From Penelope pileata (Eukaryota > Chordata > Aves > Galliformes > Cracidae): a DNA stretch of 64,000 nt. Within the stretch, counting starts at the first letter, position 1; each line of letters opens with the position of its first letter. A program made the translations under genes and the position numbers. Positions 33,949 to 47,751 of the stretch are shown here, piece after piece. Where the stretch lies: NCBI GenBank assembly GCA_013396635.1, contig WBMW01005650.1:515974-579973 (forward strand). Reading direction: 5' to 3'. Under the pieces are notes generated by a model. It was not told the DNA's origin and did not search any database. It saw only the letters and a program-made list of their open reading frames with translations.

Positions 33949-35261
33949 CTTGCTGACGTGAAGCGCTAAATCACCCACCTGTATATTTCTAATTAGGAGT
34001 GAGAAGAAGAACATTAATTTGTGAGATGAAGGGTCAAGACCAGTGCTCCTTGGAAAGATATTACAGTAACAACTGTACAGAAAAACTTTAGCACTTTTGA
34101 AAATCCAAGGATAACAATGTATTCCTACCACGCCTCGGCCCAAGCAGATGTTGGACACGAGAATGAAACTGAATTTTGAAACCATAATCACCCTCCAATT
34201 TAGACTGAGGCCTATCTGTGCTTCCTGTAGCTGTAAAATGAAACAACTCCTACAGTTTAGATTTGGCTCTTCGTGTAGCTTGGGACCACGGTGTTCACCC
34301 TTGGGCAGCTTAAGATGGATGCAGGTTATGGACAAAAACAAACAAGAGCCACTCCAGTGACAGGTTCAGAATGGCCTCATGCACACTAGAGCCCTCATAC
34401 ACCAAATAAAAGCTTCATTAACATTTTTACTTATTCACAAGTCATCACTGGATAAATCTCAGTCTAAACATCAAGGTACCTGGCTGAAATTCCAGAGTCC
34501 CGGCTTATATTCCAACGTACTGGGTGGCTAGGGAAGATTTTTCTTTTTCTTTACTTCCTCATGCCAATACAATGTAGATGAGAAAATGAGTTTTAAAAAA
34601 ATTGAAGGTACTGTAGTTGTGGGCAAGTAAGCTACTATGTTTTGACTGTAACACCATTAAATTGTGGCATGTATCATTTCTCAGTCTTCATTTTGCCAGA
34701 TAGCAATCTGTTGATCTAATTTTATGTTACAACCCTTCGTTATACCTAAATATATCAAGAACATGGACCTCAGCATTCCAGAGTCATAACTCATGTCAAG
34801 CTAACCAAAGTAAGCATATTTAGCTTTTGGTGGCCACAATCTCTCTCAAAGGTCACCGCACTCTTCAGGGTCTGAGGAAACCCACAGTTACTGCAGTGCC
34901 TGTTTTGAAACACAGAAATGCTTTATTCTGAAAAAGAAGTCTTTTTTTTTTTTTTCCCCAGACCAGGTGATCTTTATTCTTTTGGAAGGAAAATAAGATC
35001 AAACAGAAGAATAGGTATCAAAAAAGTCAAGCAGCCTGGGCTTCGTTAAACAAACACAGTCCACTGAGTTCTTCTTGTTGTATCTATTCCTTCAAAGGGC
35101 TGAAATTCAGAACAGCACACTGGAAATGAAACACGAGCTGTAAATTTACTTTTGGTGCCAGTCAAGGAAATTCATAGAACTTGGCTTGTCAGGATTCTGT
35201 GTGTCAATGGCAACAAGAAAATAAAAATGTGAGCATGGACCAGAGACTGGTTGTTTCTCTG
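33949..35261. other. Unique non-coding DNA, no gene recognised
   Basis: Contains a weak MIR-like segment at 34,211-34,258 (CTGTGCTTCC...CTGTAAAATGAAACAACTCC). The 154-codon minus-strand frame at 33,877-34,341 has no recognisable domain. A T13 tract lies near 34,943. Confidence 0.55.
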
Positions 35262-35432
35262 AAAAAAAAAAAAGAGAGAGAGAGAGAGAGGGAGAGAGAA
35301 AGGAAAAGGAAAAAGAAAAAGAAAAAGAAAAAGAAAAAGAAAAAGAAAAAGAAAAAGAAAAAGAAAAAGAAAAAGAAAGAAAAAGAAAAAGAAAAACAAG
35401 AACAAGAAGAAAAAGAAAAAGAAAAAGAAAAA
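35262..35432. repeat. Compound purine microsatellite: A-run, (AG)n, (GAAAAA)n
   Basis: A12, then about 12 AG units, then GAAAAA units (about 20, with GGAAAA and AACAAG variants). The hexamer is the reverse complement of the TTTTTC unit at 20.8-21.4 kb. The purines lie on the plus strand, opposite in orientation to that array. The Lys/Glu and Phe/Leu frames are repeat artefacts. Confidence 0.95.
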
Positions 35433-38400
35433 AGGGACTATCCTCAAAATATGGTGCTGATTAAAGGTTCTCGTGTGAGCTCCTCAAGAGAGAGTGTAAG
35501 CAGAAGGGTAAAGGGTGTTTGTACTTCACAAGGAAAATGTTTAGACCGTGTACATAACCATAGCTGAGAAAAACGATTCAAGGTCTAAATAGCGTGACTA
35601 CATGAATTATGCTGATGGCTGTTCTGGTGGGCAAAGAAGATATTTGGTGGAGTGAACCTGCTGCACTGGATGCAATGCAGCAGCACAGAGTTGTGTAAAG
35701 CATGCAGCTCTGTGGAACAGACCTGCATGGTGGCAAGGTGAGTGCAAAGCTTTTGTAGAAAAGCCAGTTGCTACTGAGACTCTTCCTTGCCTTTGCCTTT
35801 TATAGTAGTCTACAAAAATGGTTCTTCTCCTCACTGAAGTCTTCCTCATCCAACAAAAGGTTAGCTATTTCCTTACCATGTGCTCATGTATTTGTTTCCT
35901 TCTAGAGGAGCAAATTCAATACAGTTCTGTCTCTAAAATGAAGATCTGTTGTAGGAGGAGAGGTATAAATTAAATTTTATATGGAAATTGGAAGGGTGAT
36001 ATATGTAATTTTAAGGTAAAAATGCGAATAAAATTTGTGGTTTATATTAATCATTACAATCAGCTAGAATCTTTTTTGGCCTAAAAATACGTCTGCTGAT
36101 GGCAATGTTTTTTAGTACTGCTACTCGGGGACTCTGGACTGTGGTTCCTATGTAAGCATACTACTCCTTCCTGGAGTGAGGAGAAAAGAGAGGTGGATTC
36201 AGACATGTAAATGAAATGGAGGACAAAAATAAACCACCTAGATGTCCAGGGAGAGATAAAAGAATAAATTGTGAAAGGAATCCAGCCAACCCTACCTAGG
36301 TGGATGAAAGGCTGAATTTAACAGGAAAAGTAAGGACTAAGGGTACAGGCATATGGCAATTAAACAGAAGAGGGGTAAAAACAGTACCCCTTGCTCAGTG
36401 AAGCCCGTTATGAGTCCAGTTTATGTTTCGTGTCTCTTTACACTCCTGTCTGTGAACAGGAGAGGTTTCTGTGTGTGGTAACAGTGGCAATCAAAGGATT
36501 GTCTCCTGGCTTTTGCAGAGAGATTGCTCTGTTGAGAAGCCTGCTATGATGCTGACAGGTCTAAAGAAGGAGAACTGGAAATACATCAGGGAGCTAGACA
36601 CCAGCACTGCGAGTTGAGGAATGATGACAAGGAACTGAGACCTGTTCCTCAGCCCCGCGGCTGTGTGATAGCTCACACTCAACCTTCATTGATGAAGTAG
36701 GCACAAGGAGTATTAATTACCCTTCAAAACTGGCTCCTTTTGATGGGTGTGTGCTCACTGCCGCTTCACACCAAGGACTAATCATAGACTTTGCCCTTGA
36801 AACAGCTGCTTTGAGTTCAAGTAGGTCTATCAGCCATGGTGTTTGCTCAGCTGTGCTGGCTGCTCTGCTCTCCTGTTTCTAAAACAAAAATTAAATGTTG
36901 TCTATGCAACACATGAGACAGTGAGCTGTCTTTCCTAAGCAGCAAATTCACAGTGGTGACACCTGGCAACAAGTTCATTTGGCTGTGGTCCTAAATAATA
37001 AAGACTTGGTCTCTCATGTGTGAGGCAACCAGCTCTGACAGTCCAAGTGCAGTGGTTCACTGCTTAGATGGTCACTATCTCTCTGCAAGATGTCACTGTT
37101 CGCAAAGTGAGGAGCACACATCCTTTATGGCTGTTCGTGTCCCAATATCTTCATGTAATGTCTTAATCTGTGAATTTTAGCCTACAAATTGAACCCTGAA
37201 TGGGACAGGAATGTGTTACTCCCACTGCTACATGCTTAGCAATCCTTGGCATAAATACAAGGACACTATAAGAGTCAGTGAGATCTCAAGACAAGAACGG
37301 CTGTCTTTATGGAGTTCCTCCATACATTTTTATTCAAGCTGTGATGACAGGTGAAGTCTTCAGTAGTGTCATGCCTTGGGTCCATCACTGCCCCAGCTGC
37401 ATGGCCAGCCCTGGCAGTGTGAGTCTCCTCTGAGTGCTGGACCACTTGGTCACCTCTCGCCACTGCTCTGCGAGAACAGATTCCTCTCTTCTACCGAGTC
37501 CATTTTTCTTGTGATTTCCTACCATAAACCAATCAAACTTGTTCAGTGTTAGGTTAAGCAAAGCAGCCACAATAAAAAGACATATAAATGAATGACATGC
37601 TATAAAAAGTCTCAAATTGAGCAAGATTCTCATTAAATAAAATTACAAATTTAACAGTCTGGCAGTCTCCACCTGCTGCCTTACTCTGCAAGTTGTCTTT
37701 CTAAGGTTTAGTCATGGATGAAAGTATTACCAAGCAGGAGTGAGGGAGAGAGAATCCAGTGCCTCTATCCTCAGGCAAAAGGTTCTGTGCAATGCAATCA
37801 CCAAGTATTAGTGCTGTCATTTCAAAAAGCTTCAGTCACGCACCGCTCCTTCCCGCTTGCATTGTGCAGGATACCCTGTTGGAAGACGTCTCTTTTTCTG
37901 AGCAGTAACGTCAGGCTTTAATCTTTTCAAGTCATGGTTGAATTGAGAAAAAAGAAGGAAAAAAGTTTTGCAAATATTGAGATCAGGAGTAAGAGAGAAA
38001 GAGAGACAGATGCCAAGACATGATGAAAAAATTCTGTTTCTTCTGAATGCTGCTTCTACTGAGATTCATGTTTCTCCAAGAGTGGAACTAAAGCTAATTA
38101 AAGCACGTTTCAGACATCAACTTCATAGCTACGGCTTGCATGACAAGACATACAGATAGCATGAGGCAGAGCTCCTATGCTCAGCATCACACTCAGCTTT
38201 TGAGCTAAGTTCCAGTAATGGCACTGGGAGTCTCTGCACTGGCAGCTGAGAGAGCCAGATCCAGGGATCTGCTCTCCTCCCAGGGAGATCAAGAAATAAA
38301 CATCATTTGCAGTCAGCAAGCGCTCCTTGGGATCTCTCACACCACCTGATCTGGATCCACGTGTTAATGTTCAAACTTGAATGAAAGAACTCTGAAAGAC

Positions 38401-38460
38401 CCTGTCATAGAGTTTACTTTCTGCATGGCCAAATTCTCCTCAGGTTGTCATCTTTTCTAG
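35433..38460. other. Unique non-coding DNA, no gene recognised
   Basis: Long single-copy stretch without recognisable repeats. Open frames are 60-80 codons and unremarkable. No CpG island, RNA gene or mobile element was seen. Confidence 0.6.
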
Positions 38461-38504
38461 GAAAGCCTTTCTCATCATCCCAGAAAGCCTTTCTCATCAT
38501 CCCA
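38461..38504. repeat. Perfect 22-bp tandem duplication
   Basis: A 22-bp unit (GAAAGCCTTTCTCATCATCC plus CA) occurs twice back to back without mismatch, which implies a recent slippage or duplication event. No gene context. Confidence 0.95.
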
Positions 38505-41500
38505 AAGTCTCTCAAGATAAGAGATTAATGGGAATCAATGATTACAGAGACATCTGGCTTTAAGAAGCTTCAAACCCTTCAACTTCAGTCTTGGCAGAAA
38601 GCTGGGGACCACTGGGGAGGGCAGTTTGTAGGTTGACTGCAGAGTCTGTAGTCATAATACCAAGACCCAGTGCTATGGCTTGGGTGTGTAAGGTGTTTGG
38701 GCAATCAGGACGTCAGTGTGTTTGTGTCCTTCTTTTTTTTTTTTTGTCAGAAAGCCACTATTTAATTAAGATGTGACATGAAATGAAGTTTGCCAAAATG
38801 TTTTCAAATCCCCAGTGTGCTCCCAGGAAAGAGATGCTTAGGACACTTGTTTTACTTGTGTTTTATACCTGTCCTTCTGATTCTTTAATGGGAAGCAACT
38901 GCAGTCTAAGTGTTAAGGATGAAAGGCAAAGAGAAATACCATTTAAATTGCTTCCATTATGTGTGTGTTTTTTAATTCTCTGTGCTAGTTCAAACAGTCC
39001 CCGTAACAGCTATATAAATGTAACGGATAATTTGACGAGCCTGAATGAGTCATCTTTCAAAACCATTATCGTGTGAAGAGTAACATGGTTTGGAACTGTC
39101 TCCTGTCTGTGTAAAATGATATTGCTTCTTTTTGACCTTTCCTTGAATCAAAGGCAGATGCAAATATCAATGTTTCTCTATACGAATCCATGCATTCAGG
39201 AATACCTCCTCTCTATGCACAGGGTTTTGCAGTTTGAGCTACAGACTCTTTGCAGACAGTGATTCATAGGTAAAGACTCTCTCAGTGTTCTTTTCCAAGG
39301 CCATCTTTTCAAGGAAATAACTGCACATGAAAAGCACACAATTTATTTTTCAGTGTATTTTCCCATTAGTACAAAAATAAATTGTGGTATATAAGTAGAC
39401 TGGGTTGGAGAACAGGTGGTGTTGAAGCAGCCAGTTAAACATACCGAATACTAAGAGGCATTTCATTGCTGCCAGCCTATGACGAGTCCAATGCTACATT
39501 AGTGTCATGTAGCTTTTGGATCTCCAATAGGAAGTGTGTAGCAAATTCCTTGCAAGTTGAATGGAATAAGAGGGAAGAGGAGGAAGTGCTGAGGGTTTGG
39601 TAGAGGAATACCACTTGTCCCAAGCATAAAGGAGAAGTCATCATGGGAAAGGAAAAGTGAACTTGCACCTTTGCATTTCAAAGGAAAACCTCATACGGCA
39701 TTGAGGGGGTGGACATCTGAATGTTTCACTGGAAAATGAAGTTCTGGCTTGCTCATTGCCTGTGCCAGATGTCAGTGCAGAGAGCCTAAGTAGGTAGAAC
39801 AAGAAGTGTGAAATCAAAGAGATTCTTAAAAGTTGGCTTTGGAGTTGCAGGTGCTGACAGAAGGGTTGCACAGACAGAGGTAGAAATGGATTCCTGAGGG
39901 AGAGGAGTTAGAGAGAGGTGAGTTTTATTGTGTGGCAGATGACCAAGACCTCAGAAGTGTCTATTTGAAAAGTGTGAGTTGGACTTGATAAGCAGCTGGT
40001 AAATGGGAGGAACAAATAAGAAAAAGAAAGATGAGCAGGTCGGGACATTAGTCCAGAACAAGAAAAGACTGCATGACTGATCAAGACTTGGTAGGTAGGA
40101 AGCATATGAAGGAAGAGAAAGACACAGGCTCCAAGACCATAGCAAATAGGGTGATAAAGGATGCCAAGATCTTAAAAATCCTGTGAGAATAAGAAGAAAC
40201 TGAAGAGTTGGATGAGCAATTCCAAGAGAAACAAGCAAAAGAGTAAGCTGGGAGAACGGAGGGAAGGAAGCTCCAGCAATAAGAAGGGCACAACAAGGAA
40301 TCATATCTATGTCCAGTGGTATTGAGGAGAACCTCAGAATGAGAGCAGAGCCAAGTTTGCAGAATAATCACCCACAGAATATTATCTGTACAGACAATTA
40401 ACTACAGGCAGTAAAACTAGTGTAGCTGAGATACAAAACAGTGTACCCATTTGTTTTACCTCGTCATGTCCTACCGCCCAGGGAAAGACATTTTTCCACT
40501 GCAAAGTGCCGGTCAGACCTGGTTGTAAGTCTTGAACATCTGGAAATCCCAGTGAATGGCACTCAAGGGGTTAATCAGTCCATAGGTTTTGTGACTAGAT
40601 TAGTCATTTCAATTTATTCTTGTCCCCATACCTCCCTAGTGGTACCGTAGTGTGTTTATAAAAATAGCAAACAAATCATTTGACAGCAAGAGTTGGAAGT
40701 AAAAATTAAAAAATGCCATATTTTCCCTATTAAATTTTGATAGTCTCCCAAAGGCTTTCAATATATTGCACACGTCCAAGCTCTACCGCAGAATAATTGA
40801 ATCATAAAGACTAATACCATGTGTCTTTTAAGCACATACACGAGCCGGGGAATGCTGTGGGCAGACGTGAGAGCACAGGAGGACATGGCACAGTTATCTT
40901 TGCTTTTCCCCAGGCAGACAGGAAAGCAGTGCATGCCTCTTGCAGAGCACTCCAAAGCTCCCCAAGGGGCATCTTTTCTTTGAGAAGACAGCTCTGCTAC
41001 TTGCAAGCAAGACACTTTGAATGGGTTTAACTAGTTTTGAAAACATAAGCATTTCCTTTCCCTTGTCTCAGATATTTTAAACCTTCCTAAAGGCCAGCAA
41101 AATGATTCTATCAGCTCATCACATGCTCGTTTTGGGGGACACTCTCAAGCAAAACCAACTGGTGTTGGGTAGCTGTGTCCATGGGAGAGTAGTGATAGAT
41201 TATAAACTGCCCAGGGCAGCCCTCCAATATTTCACTTCTGTGAGACATTGGTCTGAGCTGAGGTTCAGCCTCTGGAAATTGGTATCTGGCTGAGCTCAGT
41301 CAACAGATGCAAGCTCCCAGATCTGTAGGGGAAAATTGGCTGGAATCAAGTATTTTTAGGCCTAGGCTCACGTATGGGCCCTGTATAGAAGCAAAATGCT
41401 GAAAATAACTATGACAAGGTTATAAAATTTGCTATAGCTGGGCATGGCAATAGTGGTGCCAGTGAAGTGACATCAGTGGGAAACCCATGAGAGATCAGAG

Positions 41501-42070
41501 CCTGCCACGGAGATCTTCCACTGGCAAACAGCAAAGCTCGCTTGCCCTCTTAGATGAACTCATTGGATCTGTAAAGAATGATAAATGAGAGAAAATAAAA
41601 GTAAGAAAACATTAGCATTTATGTTACAGTCAAGAGGATCGTGTTCCATAAGCCCAAGTTTTGTAGGTTCAAAGCCAACATGAGGAGCAGGACATCCCTT
41701 CAATTAGACCCCTAATAAAGCAAAACTCTGAAAACATCTCCAGCTGATCCTGCTCCGGAGCTGCTTTGAACTTTCCCTGAAGAAGGAGGGGGGTGTCATT
41801 TTTACAGGCCATGTACAAGCTCTTCACATTAGAGAGTCTGAGGGAAAGCTTGGCTTTGGTCAGAAAGCTTCACTGCTTTATTCCAGAGATGACAACACCC
41901 AAATACAATGTGTTTGCAATGGCAACACTGCTGGTTAACGGGACAACCAAACTCTCTCTCTGGAGCTGACCTTTTTTCATTGATTTCACTGAGCTAAGAA
42001 CATGGAACAATAAATGAATCTTCCTGTATGTCTGTCCTTATCCGTTAAAAAAAAAAAATAGGGAAAGCCT
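38505..42070. other. Unique non-coding DNA, no gene recognised
   Basis: T-rich tract at 38,731-38,745. The part from 39.5 to 40.4 kb is purine-rich on the plus strand, which produces Ser/Leu/Phe-rich minus-strand frames (96-117 codons) with no domain. No repeat family was identified. Confidence 0.55.
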
Positions 42071-42130
42071 GGACCTGATCCAAAACCTTGTAGAATTTTT
42101 TCACATGCCTTACTGGACTTTATGATCATT
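42071..42130. repeat. Eroded short palindromic sauropsid repeat
   Basis: GGACCTGATCCAAAACCTTG at the left, and CTTACTGGACTTTATGATCA at the right, correspond to the GGGCCTGATCCAAAGCC ... GGCTTTGGATCAGG arms of the family at 47.75 and 48.22 kb. The centre is lost. Tentative. Confidence 0.45.
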
Positions 42131-45100
42131 TCAAATGAATTTCACCTGTAACCACGCAGTGCCTGGGGCTGCAAGTGTTGGATGCTCCATTGTATACAGG
42201 GTTTAGCTTCTTCTACTGAAGCATTTAACCCTTCTGAAAGCTGAAATGTAACCTGAACACCACTAGTTTTCACAGAAGCATGAGTGTGCTTAACCAATTT
42301 AATTTTTGCATTTGTTATCATGAAGTAGAAATAATTATAGCCTTGACCTTTTGGGTAGGGGCCAAGCCATAAATGTGAGAGGTAAACGCAATAAATAAAT
42401 AAATATAACATGCAACTGCCCTGCTCTGAAAGCAGTGAGTATTTTCTGCATTTCCAAAGTAGTTGTGAGAGTTAGCTGAACACTCATGCACTTCATAGAG
42501 TCACTGGTTTTAGTTACTAGAATAATAATGCAGGGACTGTAAATAGGGTTTATGACTTTTTATGAGAAAGCCATGTGATGCTTTTACAACTCTCACAAGT
42601 AATAAATGTCTACATCAATTTGATTGTTTTATGTGGGTTTTCTTCTTGCTTTACACCATGGAATGGGCTGAACTTCACTGGAAGTCCACTAGAAATTCTG
42701 ACATTTCCAAATTTGGTGTAGTGCCAAATCTGAAAAAAAAAAAAAAAAACTTTTGAAAACCGTATTTTCTCTTCAAACACATAAAAAAAATTATTTGTGA
42801 TGAATTAAAGTAGTCTGTTCTGATAAAGCTAAATCAGAACACAATACCTTCATTTTAAACATACATTATTCCAAGTGTAAAATTAAATCTCTTTTGTTGT
42901 GAAAAGACACTCAGTATAAAAAAATAAAGCCATTTCACTCCAACAAGGTCCAAACACAATATTTCAGCCTAGTCAAAACAGTTCATTTTAAAAAACTGAA
43001 ACAAAACTTCATTGACAACAACATTTTCTGATCGGAAGTCTTGATTGCAACTGGATGGCATTTTCCACTGAAAAATTGCCAGGGAAAAGTTTTTTCCCTG
43101 CTAGTTCTAATCTGATGTTATCATGTACAGCAGCACTCAGAGTTAAAAATTACAGCACATTTTGAGGACTCCCAGAAGATATTTTCTCTGACTCCAGCAG
43201 CACTGTTGGGCTTTGCCAGCTGTGAGGTAGAGCGCTAAGCAATGGAAACTATTTGTCAGCAGCCAAGGTGCTCTTACAGATGGCTAATTAATTGGTCAGC
43301 ATCGCTTTGCAGAGCACTGGCAGGTTAGTCCCACCATGGAAGGAAGCTTTCAAAGGGGGTCCATGGATTGCTCTGCAGAAGTCGATAATCTATGGATGCT
43401 CTTTCCAGATGCATCCAACATGCAACTTGTGGTCCCTGACGGCTTTTCCCATTCTATGTTCCGTAAGGAAGCAAACTCCCCATAAAGAAGTGGGGAAAAG
43501 GAGCAAAACCTCTGGAGACAGACACAAAATGTCCCGCTTTCCTCCCATCTGGTGAAATCCATTAGATTAGGCAATATGTGGGTGGATGATGACTGATCCT
43601 AGAAAGGCTTTATGGTTCGTTTCTAGAAACTGCACCTGTGCTTGCATCTGTGTTATGGAGCTCTGAATAGTCTGACCGTAAGGGAACTTCACCTTTAATT
43701 GCAAATCATAAATTTGGTGGGTAGCCTTCACTCATGCAGAGATATGCACAGAAAATTTCAGGGTCTATACAAAGAGATATGGTTATACAGGGGAAAGTGG
43801 AATCAAAACAGGGCTTATGCTTTGGACCTGTAGAGTCCTATAACTCCTATAGAGCTATAACATCGTTTCACTCATCACTACACATATCTGAGAAGAAAGC
43901 ACAGCAGTTTTTATAGTCAAACTGTTGTATTGCTGAAGACAAGCCCAGGAGCTTGCAAACCTCTGCATGCCTTTGGGTGCTTGCAGCAAGCCCTCATGGC
44001 AGCATCGCTACCGAGACAGGGTCTGGTTTCAAGTGCTAATCTGAGACCATTTGATGCCAGGATTGAGATGAACGTTTACTGTCACAACTTGAAGCTTCTT
44101 CCAGCAGAAAGTAAATTCATCCATGCGCACAAGAAGCTGGAGTTGATACTTCCCTTTTGAGATTCACGTTTTCTGTGTGGGGGGTGCTAGTAGAGGTGAC
44201 CCTTTGGTGCTGGCACAGCCCCCTTGGCCTCGGGGTGAACCTGCTGCTCTGCAGCATCATTCACCCTGTTCAAACATATGGTGATGTTTGGAGACACCAT
44301 GACTGCCCTGGGTCCTTGATGGAGCAAATATCCAGAAACTATCCTGGGATGAGTGTGGTAGCCCCAGGTAACCTGGACTTACATTAAATGCTCAGGTATT
44401 GCCCAAGGCAGAGCTCTTACGTTGCCATTAACACAGTAGGATCATGCAGAGAGATGAGCGTTGTGGGTGGGAGAGAAATAGACCAAAATAAATGGAAAGA
44501 AGTGTCAAAACGTTTACAGACTCCCTGATAATTAAGCAAGGATGGGGAGGATCAATTCACAGATAGAGTCTCTTTCTCTCCTCACTTCTTCCTACAAGAA
44601 AATAAATGATGAACTGAAAAGAGAGCGAGTGAGAGAGTAAGGTTTGCAGAGAGTAGCCAAGAGTTTTATTACAAGCCTGTTCCTCATTAAGGCCTTAGCA
44701 GCCTCGCACACAAAAGCTAATTACTGTTTTTATGTCATGTTATTTTGATTCATATTTCCTGTCTGGAAAACAGACGGGAGTTTTGGGCACCCAGCCAAGG
44801 TGAGGGCTATGGTATAGTGCAACGGGAACCTGCCCCAGCCATGGAACAGAGGAGGGAAGAGCCTCATTTTTTTTTTATTTTTATTTTTTAATTTTTTTTG
44901 GGGGGTTGTTTTGAGGAGGAAATGGGAACTTTCCATGTAGGCGTAGTTTGCTCCCAAAAAATTGTTGTTCTCTAGGGGCAGTGGAAAGAAAGAGATGTCC
45001 CAGTGCTTGTTTCTGGTCAGGAAGTGCCCCTGCAGACAGGGCTGTATGGCTTTTCAGTCCCGCTCACATATGGTGTTACCCATGTTGGAACAAAAGGGAA

Positions 45101-45475
45101 AGTGATAGTTTGGAACCAGTGCAGTTTTTAGAAAATAAATTAATTCTCCAAGGACCAAAAGGCTATTCTTGTCCCTCTTATCAACATGCAGATAGAGTGC
45201 AGTGCTCCCAGCAGGGCTCGTGTCTAAGTGCAGCAGGGGAAAACAAAAACAAGTTGCCTCTGCTGCTGCCCCAGGTTTCCATGAGGTGGCAGCAAGGAAA
45301 AAAATAACAGTCTCGTGAGTTGCTTTTCTCCTCCGCAAGAAATTTGTCCCAGAATATTTGCTGCCTACATAGCGTAAATATTTCACCCTTATTTACAACG
45401 TTCTTTCAATAGCATCCAGCTGTGTCACCAGCAGAGCTGAAGCCAAACTCTTTCTCCACCTTCAGGAAGTAAAGA
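42131..45475. other. Unique non-coding DNA, no gene recognised
   Basis: (AATA)n run at about 42,390-42,407, A17 at 42,734-42,750 and a T-rich tract at 44,868-44,900. A hairpin with 9-bp arms (CAGGGAAAA/TTTTCCCTG, 3-nt loop) lies at 43,080-43,100. Open frames up to 119 codons have no recognisable product. Confidence 0.55.
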
Positions 45476-45540
45476 GGAGCAAATTAGGGAGAGAAACAGC
45501 AAATTAATGAGTTGTCCAAGGCCACATCATTTTGCTTTCT
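45476..45540 (-). mobile_element. Possible MIR-like relic
   Basis: AGGGAGAGAAACAGCAAATT, then AATGAGTTGTCCAAGGCCAC and ATCA, resembles antisense MIR (GAAACTGAGGCA ... AACTTGCCCAAGGTCACACA). The match is short and diverged. Confidence 0.45.
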
Positions 45541-45892
45541 GACCAATTGATAAAAAAATAATAAAAAAATCTCAACCTCAGCCATAGCGGAATTATTCTG
45601 CAATAAAGTATTTCTGAATCATTTTAAATACAAGGATACTCTGTATGTCTTTGAAGATCCAAATTTTAGCTGAGAAATGGTGATGGCAAGGAAATTACTG
45701 GTCAGAGCCATCACAGATATCTCCTATAGATCAGTAACATTAAAGAACTTACACCAAAAAAATAAAGATTTTAGATAACTCATAATTAACTGTCACTTCG
45801 CTAAATGCCACCTCCATATCTTTTTGCTTATTTTCTGCTTATTTTTACCTAAGGTAAATAATTAATTCCCTCTATTAAGTTAAAAAGCAAGT

Positions 45893-45922
45893 AAACAAAC
45901 AAACAAACAAACAAACAAACAA
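45893..45922. repeat. Tetranucleotide microsatellite (AAAC)n
   Basis: About seven uninterrupted AAAC/CAAA units on the plus strand. Confidence 0.95.
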
Positions 45923-47751
45923 AACCCAACCTCCTGAATGTTTTATTTGAAATTCATGGAGTTTTAACTGGATGAGAAGATCGCAAGATAGCTTTATTTT
46001 TCTGACCTGAGAAGCAGAACTGTAACTCAATAACTTGTAAGCTAAACTTTCTGTATTCATCACTGTCTGTTGCTTACATAACTATGTTCCAAGCATACGT
46101 AGCTTGGAAGCATCCCTTAGTCTGGTGATGAACAGCAGGCATTTGAACAATTTCTAAGGGGGTTCTCTTTTGAAAATTTACTTAAAATGGGAACTAGACA
46201 CTTTTACTTATTTTTGGTTGATGCCATAATAGCACTGTATGCAATAAGCTCATTCAGACTTCAGAAAGCACATTACAACACTTGAGACAGAAATGAGCTT
46301 TGCCCAGAAAACTACCAATAGATGGAGAATCAGGGTCAGACAAAATCTCAAAATAGCTCATCACATTTTTCTGTATTCTGCTTTGTTTTAGAAGAATGTA
46401 ACCTTAATACAACATGAACCAACAGGCAAATATTTGATGTGTGGAATATCAAATTACTCATGTTGTCACCTGGTCAGATGTCAAGTGCTGTATTTTCACC
46501 TGCATCCTAAATACAATGGGATATTTAATGCTATACGAGTTGCCAAGATATGAACTACACTTCTGCTTTGAGCGTGGGAGATGTAATAAGTGCATTACCT
46601 CCAAGTACCATTCTCACTTACTGAGAATACACAGTTGTGGCGAAGGCAAAGCTCATCCTCCCTTTTGTCCATTTAAACCTCTGCCCACTGCCTGCCAGGC
46701 ACCTGGAGTGGAGAGGAGGTTTCCCACAGAGGTGATATCTTGGGAATAAAAAGGTAGAAGGAATCAGAAGTTACAAAAGAAATATTATGAAGAGCAAAGT
46801 TGCAAGGATAAATGTTTGACCCTTGTCAGCGTTAGCCCATCCTGGTGAAAGCTGTGGGGATGCTGTGAAGATTAACATGAAAATTTGGGATGTTTTACAG
46901 TAGAAAAAGCAATCTACTAGTTCTGCTGCTCATTACTCTTCCTTCTTGCCATCTCCCTCCCATTGCCTGCCAGCTCTTGGCAAATTGCATCACCCTTTCC
47001 AGCCTGAGCACTGCATGGAGTGAGCAAGTGCTTTACGAGCTAACTCCAACCCTGCAAAACACAGGGCTGCAGAAGGAGAAAGCTCTGGTTAACTTTAATT
47101 AAGTTTGCATTACTTTTCCCAGTAGGACCTCAAATTTAATGGTATTACGTTTTAAGCTGTTTGGCAAGTCTTGAGAAAACAGTTTAGTGTATTTCACTAA
47201 TAAAAACAAAAGCTGCGTAATAAACCAGGCTTCTGTTGAACCAAAATAAGAAGACATTGATCTTTTTGAGCATGCAGAAATATCTTTTGAAAAATGACAC
47301 TGTTGACTGTGTGCTGGGACTGCACATTTGAAAAAGGACTGTTTTCCCCATTTGTCCTTATTTTGTCCAAATTCAAGCAAAATTGACATCTGCTTCACTT
47401 TGGATCTGACCTGAGGAGGAATTAGGCAGGAATTTGATCAGCAATGTAGAGATTCAGTCTTTATTTTAGATTTACAGCCGCCTAAAATTATCTTCTGCTT
47501 GGAATCGTGATGAAAGGGAATGAGTAAGGGAAAATGCACTGCTTGGAGCCTCCTCTTGCACACTGGGCCACAAAGCCAGAGCCCTGGATACACAGGACTG
47601 GGATGGAGTAGCTCGTTTAGAAGTCAGCAACACCGAACATAACCACTGGATGACACCCGAGCTATCTCTGTTTACCGTACACTGAGAACAGGAAATAGCT
47701 GGAGGCCTCAGATATCACTTCTGGTAAATGCTGACTTGCTAATGGTGGCTG
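45923..47751. other. Unique non-coding DNA, no gene recognised
   Basis: AT-leaning single-copy sequence. Open frames up to 102 codons (46,441-46,749 plus) without any recognisable product. No repeats were seen by eye. Confidence 0.6.

Noticed and set aside
43080..43100. Hairpin with 9-bp arms as an RNA gene or terminator
   Set aside because: Short and isolated. Factor-independent terminators do not apply in a vertebrate nuclear genome.
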